This document shows positions 43,797 to 52,013 of a DNA stretch of 64,000 bases, in pieces. Source of the stretch: Pyramidobacter piscolens (GTDB taxonomy: Bacteria > Synergistota > Synergistia > Synergistales > Dethiosulfovibrionaceae); NCBI GenBank assembly GCA_004558205.1, contig SFDM01000013.1, positions 3,269 through 67,268 of the forward strand, read 5' to 3'. How positions within the stretch are numbered: the first letter of the stretch is position 1; each line of letters starts with the position of its first letter. Made by a program: the position numbers and the translations under genes. The notes under the pieces were generated by a model, which ran no database searches, was not told the DNA's origin, and worked only from the letters and a program-made list of their open reading frames with translations.

Positions 43797-44648
43797 ATGA
43801 AATTAGCTATGGCGCAGATGAGCATAACCCCATCGGTACCGGAAAACCTCAACAAAGCGCTTCATTACCTGGAAGCGGCCAAGAAAGCGGGCGCCGACCT
43901 GGCGCTTTTTCCTGAAATCATGCTGTCGCCCTTTTTCCCCTGCGAGGCGGGAATCGACGCCGGCCGCTGGCTCATGGACCTGAACGGCCCCGAGGTGACG
44001 CGCCTGCGCGGCGCGTGCCGCGATCTGGGCATCTGGGCGTCGCCCAACCTCTATCTGAGGACCCCGTCGGGAACGTGCGACACGTCACTGCTGGTGGACT
44101 CCCGAGGCGAGATCCGCTGCGCCTCCGAAATGGTGCATATCCTCCAGGCGGAAAATTTCTACGAGAAGGATTATTACGCTCCGGCGCGGGACGGGTTTAA
44201 GGTGGCCGACACGCCCTTCGGCAAAATCGGCATCGTGATCTGCTTCGACCGCCACATGCCCGAAAGCCTGCGCTCCTGCGCCATGCAGGGCGCCGACCTG
44301 GTGCTGATCCCCACGGCCAATATCGAAGGCGAACCGCTGGAGCTTTTTGAGTGGGAAGTGCGCGTGCAGGCCCTGCAGAACGGCCTTTTCGCCGCCATGT
44401 GCAACCGTGTGGGCCCCGAAGGCGGTTCAACGTTCGCGGGGCAGTCCCTCGCCGCCGATCCCGACGGCTCAAGGGTGGTCAAAGGCGGTTCCGGGGAAGA
44501 GCTGATCCTCTGCGACCTGGACCTGAGCCGCGCCGCCCAGACCAGGAAGACCCGCCCCTACCTGTCGCTGCTGCGTCCCAAGGCGTACGCCTACAAAAAA
44601 CTGTATGAAGAGGGCCTGAGCCGGAACCAGTGGCTGAACGAGGAATAG
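43797..44648 (+). CDS. Carbon-nitrogen hydrolase family protein with missing catalytic lysine
   Basis: 283 residues with the nitrilase-superfamily fold. Glu40 in LALFPEIML and Cys149 in IGIVICFDRHMPE are in place. At the position of the catalytic lysine (usual RKMHI) the sequence is SEMVHI, so Met112 replaces it. FYEKDYYAPARDGF and DTPFGKIG align it with the N-carbamoylputrescine/beta-ureidopropionase branch. It may be inactive, have changed chemistry or work as a partner of the next nitrilase. AAAGGAG precedes the ATG. Confidence 0.85.
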   Translation: MKLAMAQMSITPSVPENLNKALHYLEAAKKAGADLALFPEIMLSPFFPCEAGIDAGRWLMDLNGPEVTRLRGACRDLGIWASPNLYLRTPSGTCDTSLLVDSRGEIRCASEMVHILQAENFYEKDYYAPARDGFKVADTPFGKIGIVICFDRHMPESLRSCAMQGADLVLIPTANIEGEPLELFEWEVRVQALQNGLFAAMCNRVGPEGGSTFAGQSLAADPDGSRVVKGGSGEELILCDLDLSRAAQTRKTRPYLSLLRPKAYAYKKLYEEGLSRNQWLNEE

Positions 44649-44789
44649 CCGGCCTACTGAGCGTCCATCCTGCGCCCGCGAGAGGCTCGCGCGGGACGGC
44701 GTCTTGATCTTAAAATCAATTCACTAAGAGAGCCATGAGGCTCGCTCAAATTTCATCACCCAACAACTTTTACATATGGAGGCACAAGA

Positions 44790-45710
44790 ATGAAAGACTT
44801 GAAAGACATCTGCAAGATCGCGGTCGTGCAGGCCGCGCCAGTCATGTTCGATAAAGCGCTCTGCGTCGAGAAGGCTCTGGGGCTGATCGGAAAAGCGGCG
44901 GAGAAAAAAGCCGAGCTGATCGTTTTTCCCGAGCTCTTCATTCCAGGCTATCCATACGGCATGACCTTCGGCTTCACCGTGGGCAGCCGCACCGCCGACG
45001 GGCGCAAAGACTGGAAAATGTACTACGACAACTCCATCGCCGTTCCCAGCGCCGAGACAGAGCGGCTCGCCCGCGCGGCCAAAGAAGCCGGGGCCTATGT
45101 CAGTATCGGCGTTTCGGAACGCGGCGAGACTACGGGAACGCTGTACAACACCAACTTGATCTTCTCCCCAGAGGGAGAACTGGTCCACCGCCATAAAAAA
45201 TTGAAGCCCACCGGCGCCGAGCGCGTCGTCTGGGGCGATGCCCAGGACGAATACTTCCCCGTCGTCAGCACGCCCTGGGGCGTCATGGGCAGCCTGATCT
45301 GCTGGGAGAGCTACATGCCTCTAGCCCGCGTGGCCCTTTACGAAAAGGGTGTGACGCTCTACATCTCTCCCAACACCAACGACAACGAGGAATGGCAGGC
45401 TACGATCCGTCATATCGCCATCGAAGGACACTGCTACTTCATCAACTGCGACATGTACTTCACCAAAGAAATGTATCCCCAGAGCCTGCATTGCCCCGAA
45501 GAAACCGCCCGGCTGAACGGCGCCGTCTGCCGCGGAGGCAGCTGTGTCGTTGACCCCTATGGCCATTACGTAACTGAACCAGTGTGGGACAAAGAAGAGA
45601 TCATTTTCGCCGATTTAGACATGCAAAAGGTCCCCGCAAGCCGCATGGAATTTGACGCCTGCGGCCACTACTCACGTCCCGACGTGCTTGAACTGAAAGT
45701 CCACGAGTAA
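44790..45710 (+). CDS. Nitrilase
   Basis: 306 residues with the complete Glu-Lys-Cys triad: Glu48 in VFPELFIPGYPYG, Lys137 in HRHKKLKPTGAERVVWG and Cys171 in SLICWESYMPLAR. The PT-AER-VWG and CWE-YMPL motifs mark true nitrilases, which convert nitriles to acids and ammonia. GGAGG precedes the ATG. It ends in front of a strong bidirectional terminator. Confidence 0.92.
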   Translation: MKDLKDICKIAVVQAAPVMFDKALCVEKALGLIGKAAEKKAELIVFPELFIPGYPYGMTFGFTVGSRTADGRKDWKMYYDNSIAVPSAETERLARAAKEAGAYVSIGVSERGETTGTLYNTNLIFSPEGELVHRHKKLKPTGAERVVWGDAQDEYFPVVSTPWGVMGSLICWESYMPLARVALYEKGVTLYISPNTNDNEEWQATIRHIAIEGHCYFINCDMYFTKEMYPQSLHCPEETARLNGAVCRGGSCVVDPYGHYVTEPVWDKEEIIFADLDMQKVPASRMEFDACGHYSRPDVLELKVHE

Positions 45711-45763
45711 CGCCAGCTCGCGCCTGCAAGGCAGTCCCTCCACTGGAAAAGGGACGGTTCCGT

Positions 45764-45824
45764 ACCGCAAAAGAATCCCGCGCCTTCGCAAAAATTCTTC
45801 GAAGGCGCGGGATTCTTTTGCGGT
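45764..45824. terminator. Bidirectional hairpin between converging genes
   Basis: Perfect 25-bp stem (45764-45788 with 45800-45824, 11-base loop). T-rich arms rather than a separate T tract. Confidence 0.8.
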
Positions 45825-45836
45825 GCTATGGGGCTT

Positions 45837-46457
45837 CTATCGGATGAAGTTCGTGGCTACCCGGGGCTCGTAGCGGGGCGCGGGCACCCCGGCGGCGCGG
45901 CCCGCTTCGATGGATTTCAGCAGCCAGGCCATGTTTTCCGCCAGAGTCCTCATGGTCTGCAGGCCCTCGTGATCCTTCATCACGTCCTCGGGCGTGAAAC
46001 CGTGGACCTGGTTCCAGTACTGAGAGGACACCACGGGCATATTGCAGATCGTGAAGTACTTGTTCAGACGGTCAAAGGCCGCCGAAGCGCCGCCGCGGCG
46101 GCAGGAAACCACCGAAGCGCCCAGCTTTCCGGCCATTTTGCCGCTGTAGGCAAAAAACAGCCTGTCGAGAAATGCCGTCAGCTGAGCGCAAGGCCCCGCG
46201 TAATACACCGGCGAGCCCAGCACCAGCGCGTCGAACTCGTCAAGCCGCCGCCCCACCTCGTTCACCAGATCGTTCCACACGCAGGCCCCCGTCTCGGAAC
46301 ACTTTCCGCAGGCAATGCAGCCGGCGATAGGCTTCATCCCGAGATAGAGAATCTCCGCGTCCACGCCGCGCTCTGCCAGGACCTTTTCCACCTCGCGCAG
46401 CGCCGTATAGGTGCAGCCCCGCTCATGAGGACTGCCGTTGACCAATAAGGCTTTCAT
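45837..46457 (-). CDS. Flavodoxin-family NAD(P)H-dependent oxidoreductase
   Basis: About 206 residues. FMN loop NGSPHERGCTYTAL, cysteine cluster CIACGKCSETGACVWND and GSPVYYAGPCAQLTAFLDR. The Cys motif is typical of iron-sulfur-associated flavodoxin-like reductases. ATG 46457 has GGAGGGG 7 bases before it; the long upstream extension to 46556 is rejected. It converges on the nitrilase gene. Confidence 0.85.
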   Translation of the reverse strand: MKALLVNGSPHERGCTYTALREVEKVLAERGVDAEILYLGMKPIAGCIACGKCSETGACVWNDLVNEVGRRLDEFDALVLGSPVYYAGPCAQLTAFLDRLFFAYSGKMAGKLGASVVSCRRGGASAAFDRLNKYFTICNMPVVSSQYWNQVHGFTPEDVMKDHEGLQTMRTLAENMAWLLKSIEAGRAAGVPAPRYEPRVATNFIR

Positions 46458-46587
46458 AGTTTTCCCCTCCAATATAAGAAATCTGCGGTACTTTTCCAAT
46501 TGTACCCCATCGCCCGCGCAACGGTTACAAAAAAATTTTCCCGACTCATGCCGCAAACTAGAAAATGCGCGGGAAGCGCATCAAAAC

Positions 46588-46678
46588 GCCCCGGTGCCCC
46601 AAGGCAATGAAGGAGTCATTCCCGAAAGACGCGGTGTCTTTCGGGAATGACTCCTTCATTGCCTTGGGGCACCGGGGC
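46588..46678. terminator. Exceptionally long perfect hairpin terminator
   Basis: A perfect 43-bp inverted repeat (46588-46630 and 46636-46678) with loop GCGGT. It begins at the stop codon of the minus-strand YkvI-like gene, and TTTT follows on that strand. Confidence 0.8.
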
Positions 46679-47760
46679 TATTTTTTCGTGATTCCCAAGG
46701 TTTTAGCCAGCAGGAAGACCATGATCAGGATCCCCACATAGCCGTTGATCCCGTAGATCACGTTGACGATCTGCCTGAAGGGAAGCTTCAGGGCCACAAA
46801 GCAGGCTCCGGCGCTTAAAAAGACGGTCACAGCCCAGAATTTCGGCGTCTTCTCCGCGGCGAAACGGGCCGCCACGGTCCAGAGAAGAGGAACAGCGGTG
46901 GTGAAGATGCCCGCCACGATAAACAGAGAGAAGACGGCAGCGAAGGAAGGCCAGATCCTCTCGGCGATGACCAGCGAAGGGATGTCGGAGCTGTACAGGT
47001 CTTTAACGCAGGCGATGAGGCCAAACATGAGGATCAGCACGCCCAAGGTAAATCCCGCCGCGCCCAGCGTGGTACCCCAGAGGGCTTCCCGGCGGCTGCT
47101 GGACTTGGCTCCCAGCGCCGCCAGAAAAGCCGGAAAGAGGATCACGCAGAACCCCACATAGGAAGCGCCGGCCATGAGCCAGCTGCTTCCAACCCGAGTG
47201 ATCTCCAGCGTCCCCGAGGCAAGCAGCCGGGCCCCTTCGGCAACGCCGCCGGGATTCATGACGATGCCGCCAATCCCCACCGCGACGGATACGACCACGA
47301 TCAGCGGGCCAATAGCGGCGATAACATCCACCAGACGGTTCAGGCCAAAGACCACCGTCCCCGCCGACAGCACCGCCATAGCAACGCTCCCCACCGCCGG
47401 CGAGATCCGGTAGTACTGGTGCGCCGTCGCTCCGGCGCCGCTGAGCATCACCACGTAGGTCATATAGATGAAGGCCAGGGAAAAGAAATCGTAAAAACAT
47501 CCGGCGTACCTGCCGCAGTAGTAGCGGTAGATATCCGACGCGTTCAGCATACGTTTGTCGTAGCCGAGCAGGATAAACTCCCCGCAGGCATAGGCAAAAC
47601 AGGCAAACACGAACAGCGCCCCGAAGACACCTTGATAGCCGTAAGCCGCATAGAACTGGAAGACTTCCTGACCGGTGGCGAAACCGGCACCTATCAGAAA
47701 GGCGATGATGGCTCCCGCCACTTTAAAGACGTTGAGCCAGCGTATCTGTTTATTTTCCAT
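46678..47760 (-). CDS. YkvI-family membrane protein
   Basis: About 360 residues, ten or eleven hydrophobic segments. LIGAGFATGQEVFQFY is the signature of YkvI-like proteins. ATG 47760 has AAAGGAG 11 bases upstream. It is a distant relative of the transporter at 40501-41739. It lies behind the SSS symporter on the same strand but after a terminator. Confidence 0.82.
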   Translation of the reverse strand: MENKQIRWLNVFKVAGAIIAFLIGAGFATGQEVFQFYAAYGYQGVFGALFVFACFAYACGEFILLGYDKRMLNASDIYRYYCGRYAGCFYDFFSLAFIYMTYVVMLSGAGATAHQYYRISPAVGSVAMAVLSAGTVVFGLNRLVDVIAAIGPLIVVVSVAVGIGGIVMNPGGVAEGARLLASGTLEITRVGSSWLMAGASYVGFCVILFPAFLAALGAKSSSRREALWGTTLGAAGFTLGVLILMFGLIACVKDLYSSDIPSLVIAERIWPSFAAVFSLFIVAGIFTTAVPLLWTVAARFAAEKTPKFWAVTVFLSAGACFVALKLPFRQIVNVIYGINGYVGILIMVFLLAKTLGITKK

Positions 47761-47855
47761 CAGGAACAACACTCCTTTCAGAGAACCTATCGGTAAAAGG
47801 GCTTCAGACCGGGCGCCCCTCCCGCGGACGCCCGTTTTCCATCTCCCGGACCGGG

Positions 47856-47905
47856 AAAAAAAGAGCCGCCGCGCCGCGAAAACAAAGCGGCCCGACGGCT
47901 CTTTT
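47856..47905 (-). terminator. Intrinsic terminator behind the SSS symporter
   Basis: AAAAGAGCCG pairs with CGGCTCTTTT; the minus strand continues with seven T. Confidence 0.8.
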
Positions 47906-47925
47906 CATTGCAGGAGTCAGGCAGG

Positions 47926-49578
47926 TTAGCTCTCCAGATACTTCTGGAATCCCCTGTCGATCATGGTCACGCACAGAATCATGCCCACCGCGCCGACGGC
48001 GATGCAGATCCAGTTGATCCACATGCCGATGCCCACGGAGATGAGAAGGCTGCCAAGAGTACCAAAGACACAGGCCTTCGCGACGGTATGATCGATCTCC
48101 AGACCGTGCTCGTCAAAGCCGGGAAGCAGGCCAAAGGGCTTAGAACCGGCCAGGGACACGCCCACGATGCACACCAGAGAAGCGGCAACGCCCCAGACGA
48201 TCGGCAGAGGCCACTTGTAATACACGCCCAGCGAGCAGACCAGGCAGCCCGAGATCATGCCCGCGACGCAGCCCCAGCCCGTGCAGCGCTTCCAGTAAAG
48301 GGCGCACATGAAGGGCAGGAACATCATGGACGAGAAGGTGCTGTACCCCACGGCCACGATCGTGAGAATCCCCTTGAAACGAAGCACCAGCAGCGAAGCC
48401 AGCACCGCTATGACCAGCGTGAGGATCCGGCAGTAAAGCAGCTTCTGCTTCTGCGTGGTGCTCTTGGGCAGAGCGGGTTCCACCACGTCGACCATCAGGC
48501 AGAGAACGCAGACTTGAAGGTAGGAGTCCAGCGTCGAGATCGTCGTGGCCAGGATAGCGGCGATAAACAGACCGATCAGGCCGTGAGGCAGGACCTTGGA
48601 GATAAGGGCGAAGAGCACGCCGTCGTTGTTGCCGCCCACCACTGCCGGCTCGATGAGCATGGCGGCGCCGAGGCCCAGGAAGCTGATGACGCCGGCGAAG
48701 AGCGTGCAGTAGGCAAAGCCGAGCATACTGCCCTTAACGGAGGTCTTTTCGTCCTTGGAGGAGATGAACCTCTGAACGTGAGTCACGTCGCAGCAGGACG
48801 CCAGAACGCCGCTCAGAAGGTAGCCGAGCCACCACATGTTGGGGCGCAGCGAGAAGAACTTGGCCGCGTCCAGCGTGCTGTGCATGGTGTCAGGCGTGAC
48901 GCCATGCATAAGGATCATGGCCCCGGGCAGAATAATGAAAATCATGGGCGTCATGACAAGCCACTGGAATACGTCGTTATAGACCACGGACACCAAACCG
49001 CCGATGGACACATAGGAAAAAGACACGACGATGCCGATAATCAGCGCCGTCTCATAGGTCATGCCATACTTGTGGAACATGAGGTGGACCAGCAGTCCCA
49101 ACGCCGCCATCTGGCTGCACAGGATGGAGAGGGCGAGCCACGCGCCGGCCACCCCCGAGAGCTTGCGCAGCGCCGGCATGTGGAAACGGGCCACAAACAC
49201 GTCGCCGATGCTGGACACGTTCAGTTTGTCGGCACACTTTCTCAGCTTCCTGGCCATGCCGCAGGCGATGGAGAACCAGGCGCCCAGGCTGTAGCACTGG
49301 CCGGGAATTAAAGTCCCCACGCCGTTCACGAAAGCGCCGCCGCTATAGCCCAGCAGAGCGCCGGAGCCCTTCATGGATGCGCCCTGAGTGCAGAGCGTAG
49401 CGAAGATGCCGAAGGATTTTCCTCCCACCAGGAAGTTGTCGGTCTCGCTGCCGGCCTTTTTGGTTTCCCTGGTCTTTTTCCAGCTGAAATAGATGCCGTT
49501 TGCGATAAGAATCACAAAGTAGAGAATAAGGACTACGATATCAATATAATTTGTCTTGAGATAATCCATGGTTCCCAT
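47926..49578 (-). CDS. Sodium:solute symporter (SSS family)
   Basis: 550 residues, about 13-14 membrane segments, DNFLVGGKSFG and AAILATTISTLDSYLQVCVL matching SSS. AAGGAGG precedes the ATG. It lies 45 bases downstream of the AraC-type regulator on the same strand, so the two are probably co-transcribed. Near a Grd-type reductase, it may import an amine or betaine-like substrate, but the sequence does not tell. Confidence 0.9.
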   Translation of the reverse strand: MGTMDYLKTNYIDIVVLILYFVILIANGIYFSWKKTRETKKAGSETDNFLVGGKSFGIFATLCTQGASMKGSGALLGYSGGAFVNGVGTLIPGQCYSLGAWFSIACGMARKLRKCADKLNVSSIGDVFVARFHMPALRKLSGVAGAWLALSILCSQMAALGLLVHLMFHKYGMTYETALIIGIVVSFSYVSIGGLVSVVYNDVFQWLVMTPMIFIILPGAMILMHGVTPDTMHSTLDAAKFFSLRPNMWWLGYLLSGVLASCCDVTHVQRFISSKDEKTSVKGSMLGFAYCTLFAGVISFLGLGAAMLIEPAVVGGNNDGVLFALISKVLPHGLIGLFIAAILATTISTLDSYLQVCVLCLMVDVVEPALPKSTTQKQKLLYCRILTLVIAVLASLLVLRFKGILTIVAVGYSTFSSMMFLPFMCALYWKRCTGWGCVAGMISGCLVCSLGVYYKWPLPIVWGVAASLVCIVGVSLAGSKPFGLLPGFDEHGLEIDHTVAKACVFGTLGSLLISVGIGMWINWICIAVGAVGMILCVTMIDRGFQKYLES

Positions 49579-49622
49579 GCAGGCTGCCTCCTTCTGAATT
49601 ATAGAGAGACAAGAGTCGTCCT

Positions 49623-50447
49623 CTAACGTTCTGTGGCAAGGCCATAACAGGTTGGAGTCACTCCCGTGACTTTCAGGAATGTCTTTGAAAAGTGGCTTTG
49701 GTCGGTAAAACCGAGCTCATGGGCAATTTGGAGCAGCGGGACGCGCTTCGCCATCATCTCCTTCGCCTTGTTTACACGAAGCTGATTGATGTAAGCGTGA
49801 GGGCTCAGCCCCACTTCTTCCTTAAAGAGCTTGGTAAAGTAGAAGGGGCTCAGGCAGGCCATACAGGCCAGTTCGTCCACGCTGGGAAGGGACAGGAAGT
49901 TCTCGCGGATATACTCCTTGACGGCCGCTATGCCCGGAGACTTCACATCCCTCCTGAACACCACGCTTCCCAGCATCCGCGCGAGGATGTTTTCGGAGAT
50001 TTTCATAAAATCGACGCTGTCAGAATCAGAACCTGACTCCATTCCCCGCTGGACTCAGATATAGCCCTCCCAGAGATCGCGATTCGAGAAACAGGATAGA
50101 GCAGACCGTCCCACGCGGATCTTCTTGACGAGCCACTGAGGAAGAGCGTCCTCGCCCAGATAGACGGTCCTGTACACACAGGTGTCCTTCATCTGGGAAA
50201 AATCAAAGGTATGGGGCATTTCAGGGCCGATGACGAGGAATTCGCCGGGCTTCAGGTTCAGCTTGATATCCCTGAAGTCCATAGACAAAACGCCGCTCTC
50301 GACGACAGAAATGGTGTACTCGCTGTGCAGATGGGGCGACGCCGAGCGCGCCGCCGCAAAGTTCATGGCGGTCAGGAAATCGACGCTGTCGAGCGCCTTC
50401 CGTCTCCATATTCTTCTGAGGGCGTTTTTTACCGTCCCTTCGTCCAT
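49623..50447 (-). CDS. AraC-family regulator interrupted by one in-frame UGA (possible selenoprotein or pseudogene)
   Basis: A single frame of 274 codons with one TGA (50055-50057, codon 131). Codons 1-130 form an AraC cupin domain (PHLHSEYTISVVESG, LKPGEFLVIGPEMPHTF). After the TGA come a linker and the paired helix-turn-helix (about 175-270, SVDELACMACLSPFYFTKLFKEEVGLSPHAYINQLRV, ELGFTDQSHFSKTF). GAGGAGG precedes the first ATG. The ATG right after the TGA has GGGGA with almost no spacing, so separate translation is not well supported. A hairpin with apical loop GUU starts 14 bases after the UGA. The options are nonsense mutation, split gene or selenocysteine insertion. Confidence 0.75.
50021..50041 (-). 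promoter_or_regulatory. SECIS-like hairpin in the AraC-type gene
   Basis: On the minus-strand RNA, nucleotides 17-25 after the U of UGA pair with 29-37 (nine pairs, three of them G-U), apical loop GUU. The location and loop resemble the hairpin behind the GrdB UGA. This is a candidate only. Confidence 0.3.
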
Positions 50448-50723
50448 ACCTATCCTCCTCTTTTCATCAACGGCCGGCGGAGACGCGCCGCTCCGCCAGC
50501 CCTCGGAGCAAACCTTCTTTCAGGAAACGACCGCCTGTCATAGCCAGCGTATGCCTCTTATCCACACAACCTAAAAAATCAGCGAAGCTCGGCGCCTCCG
50601 GAAAAAACCCGCCGCGCGGGCTCCCTATGGCCGCAGGCGGCCTGAAAAGCTCCAAGCGGCCAGGCCCCCTTGGACTGGCCCCGAATTGCTGATATGAAGC
50701 GAGTTTCGGATAAGGTGTACTAA
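50448..50723. other. Intergenic region between GrdB-type and AraC-type genes
   Basis: It should hold the 3' end of the grd transcript and the AraC promoter. GGCCAG/CTGGCC (50659-50681) can pair, but there is no T run. No gene is supported. Confidence 0.5.
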
Positions 50724-52001
50724 TTACTGGCTGACTTTTTCAAGAGCTTTGAGTACCATGGCCCGGCGAGCCTGATATTCGGCCTCGGCGGATTCGCAGG
50801 GAACCGCCAGAGGGTGGGGAATAGCGACGCCGTGTACCACGCGGTTGCTTCCAAAGGTGTGGGCTATCGGGTCGATAGCCGTGATGTGGGCACAGGGAAT
50901 CCCCGCGCGTTCCACTTCTTTTGTGATCGCCGCACCGCAGCGAGTGCAGGAGCCTCAGGTGGAAACCATGATGGCGGCGTCCACGCCCGCTTCTTTCAAA
51001 GAGGCGGCGATCCCCTTTCCGAATCCCTCGGCGTTAATCAGCGACGCGCCCGTCCCGGCGGTGGAATAATAGTATTCATGCACCCCGCCGATGACGCCCT
51101 CTTTCGCGAGGTCGCGCAGGATATCCAGAGGCACGATACGGTTCGGGTCGGCGTTGGCGAAGTTCGTATCGTAACCGCCGTGAATCGACACGGTGCTGCC
51201 CCGTTCAAGGCGGGCGGCATCGCCGATATAGTAACGGCCATAGCGGGTGGCCGAAGAGCTTTCAATCCTGTCAGGGTTGCCCTGAGGTACGATTCCGCCG
51301 GTATTGAGAAGAGCCACCACGGCCTTGCCCAAATCCTTCACGGCGGGGGCCACGGCCACCTTCTCGGGCACTTCCTGCAGGTACTCCGACGTGAAAGGCT
51401 CGCCTTTCATCTTCTTGAGCAGCATCTCCACGGCGCGCTTGCCGCCGTTCTCGGGCATAAAGAAGTTCTTTCTGATATGGCGGTGGAAGTAGTTCTCGTC
51501 GTCGGCCCTGCCCATCTCTTCATGGTTGAGCAGCTTGGCCGCCAGCCTGGTCATGTCTTCCAGGGCAGGCTTCATGAAGCGCGCCGAGTCACCGGTTTTG
51601 ACGATGTACATGCTGTCGCGGAACATAGCGACGGCGGGGCTTTCCACGTTCATTCCGGCGATGCCGGGAATGCCCAAAACTTCCCGGGCCTTGTCGATCA
51701 CGTGGCCACAGGCAAAGCCGTATCTGCCGGCATAGAAGGACGGCCCGGCGATGACCAGGTCAGGCTTGTATTCCCTGAGCGCCTTTTCAACGTCGGCCAG
51801 CACCTCTTCAGTATGCTCGGCAAAGTAGTTGTCACCGCAGACATAGGTGGCGCACACCTCAGCCACGTCCTTCAGAAGCCGGTTGATCTGCGCACCGGGC
51901 CCCATGGCGCCCGCCACGCATTGAGGTGCGTAGTCCGCCCTGTCCTCTCCGCCGACGCCGGCAAAAAACTGGTTGATATAATGAAGCACCTTGTAGGTCA
52001 T
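50724..52001 (-). CDS. Glycine/sarcosine/betaine reductase complex component B, selenocysteine subunit (GrdB/GrdF/GrdH type)
   Basis: 425 residues when the TGA at 50955-50957 is read as selenocysteine (residue 349). The site reads MVST-Sec-GSCTRCGAAITKE, the U-x-x-C-x-x-C motif of Grd protein B. The family N-terminus (HYINQFFAGVGGED) and the C-terminal part after the UGA (ERAGIPCAHITAIDPIAHTFGSNRVV) are continuous in one frame. Protein B binds the amine substrate and hands the carboxymethyl group to protein A. AAGGAGG precedes the ATG; it is 12 bases behind the GrdE-like gene. Subtype is not determined. Standard gene calling would truncate it. Confidence 0.93.
50927..50943 (-). promoter_or_regulatory. 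Bacterial SECIS element of the GrdB-type gene
   Basis: RNA nucleotides 15-21 after the U of UGA pair with 25-31 (seven pairs), loop GGU at 22-24. The G23-U24 pair of loop bases sits at the same distance as in E. coli fdhF. Confidence 0.75.
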
Positions 52002-52013
52002 TGTACTGCCTCC

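Noticed and set aside
47908..49311. Open frame of 467 codons on the plus strand
   Set aside because: Antisense to the SSS symporter; no recognisable domain.
50724..50915. Separate 63-residue gene after the grd selenoprotein
   Set aside because: It is the C-terminal part of the same protein read through a selenocysteine codon, not an independent gene.
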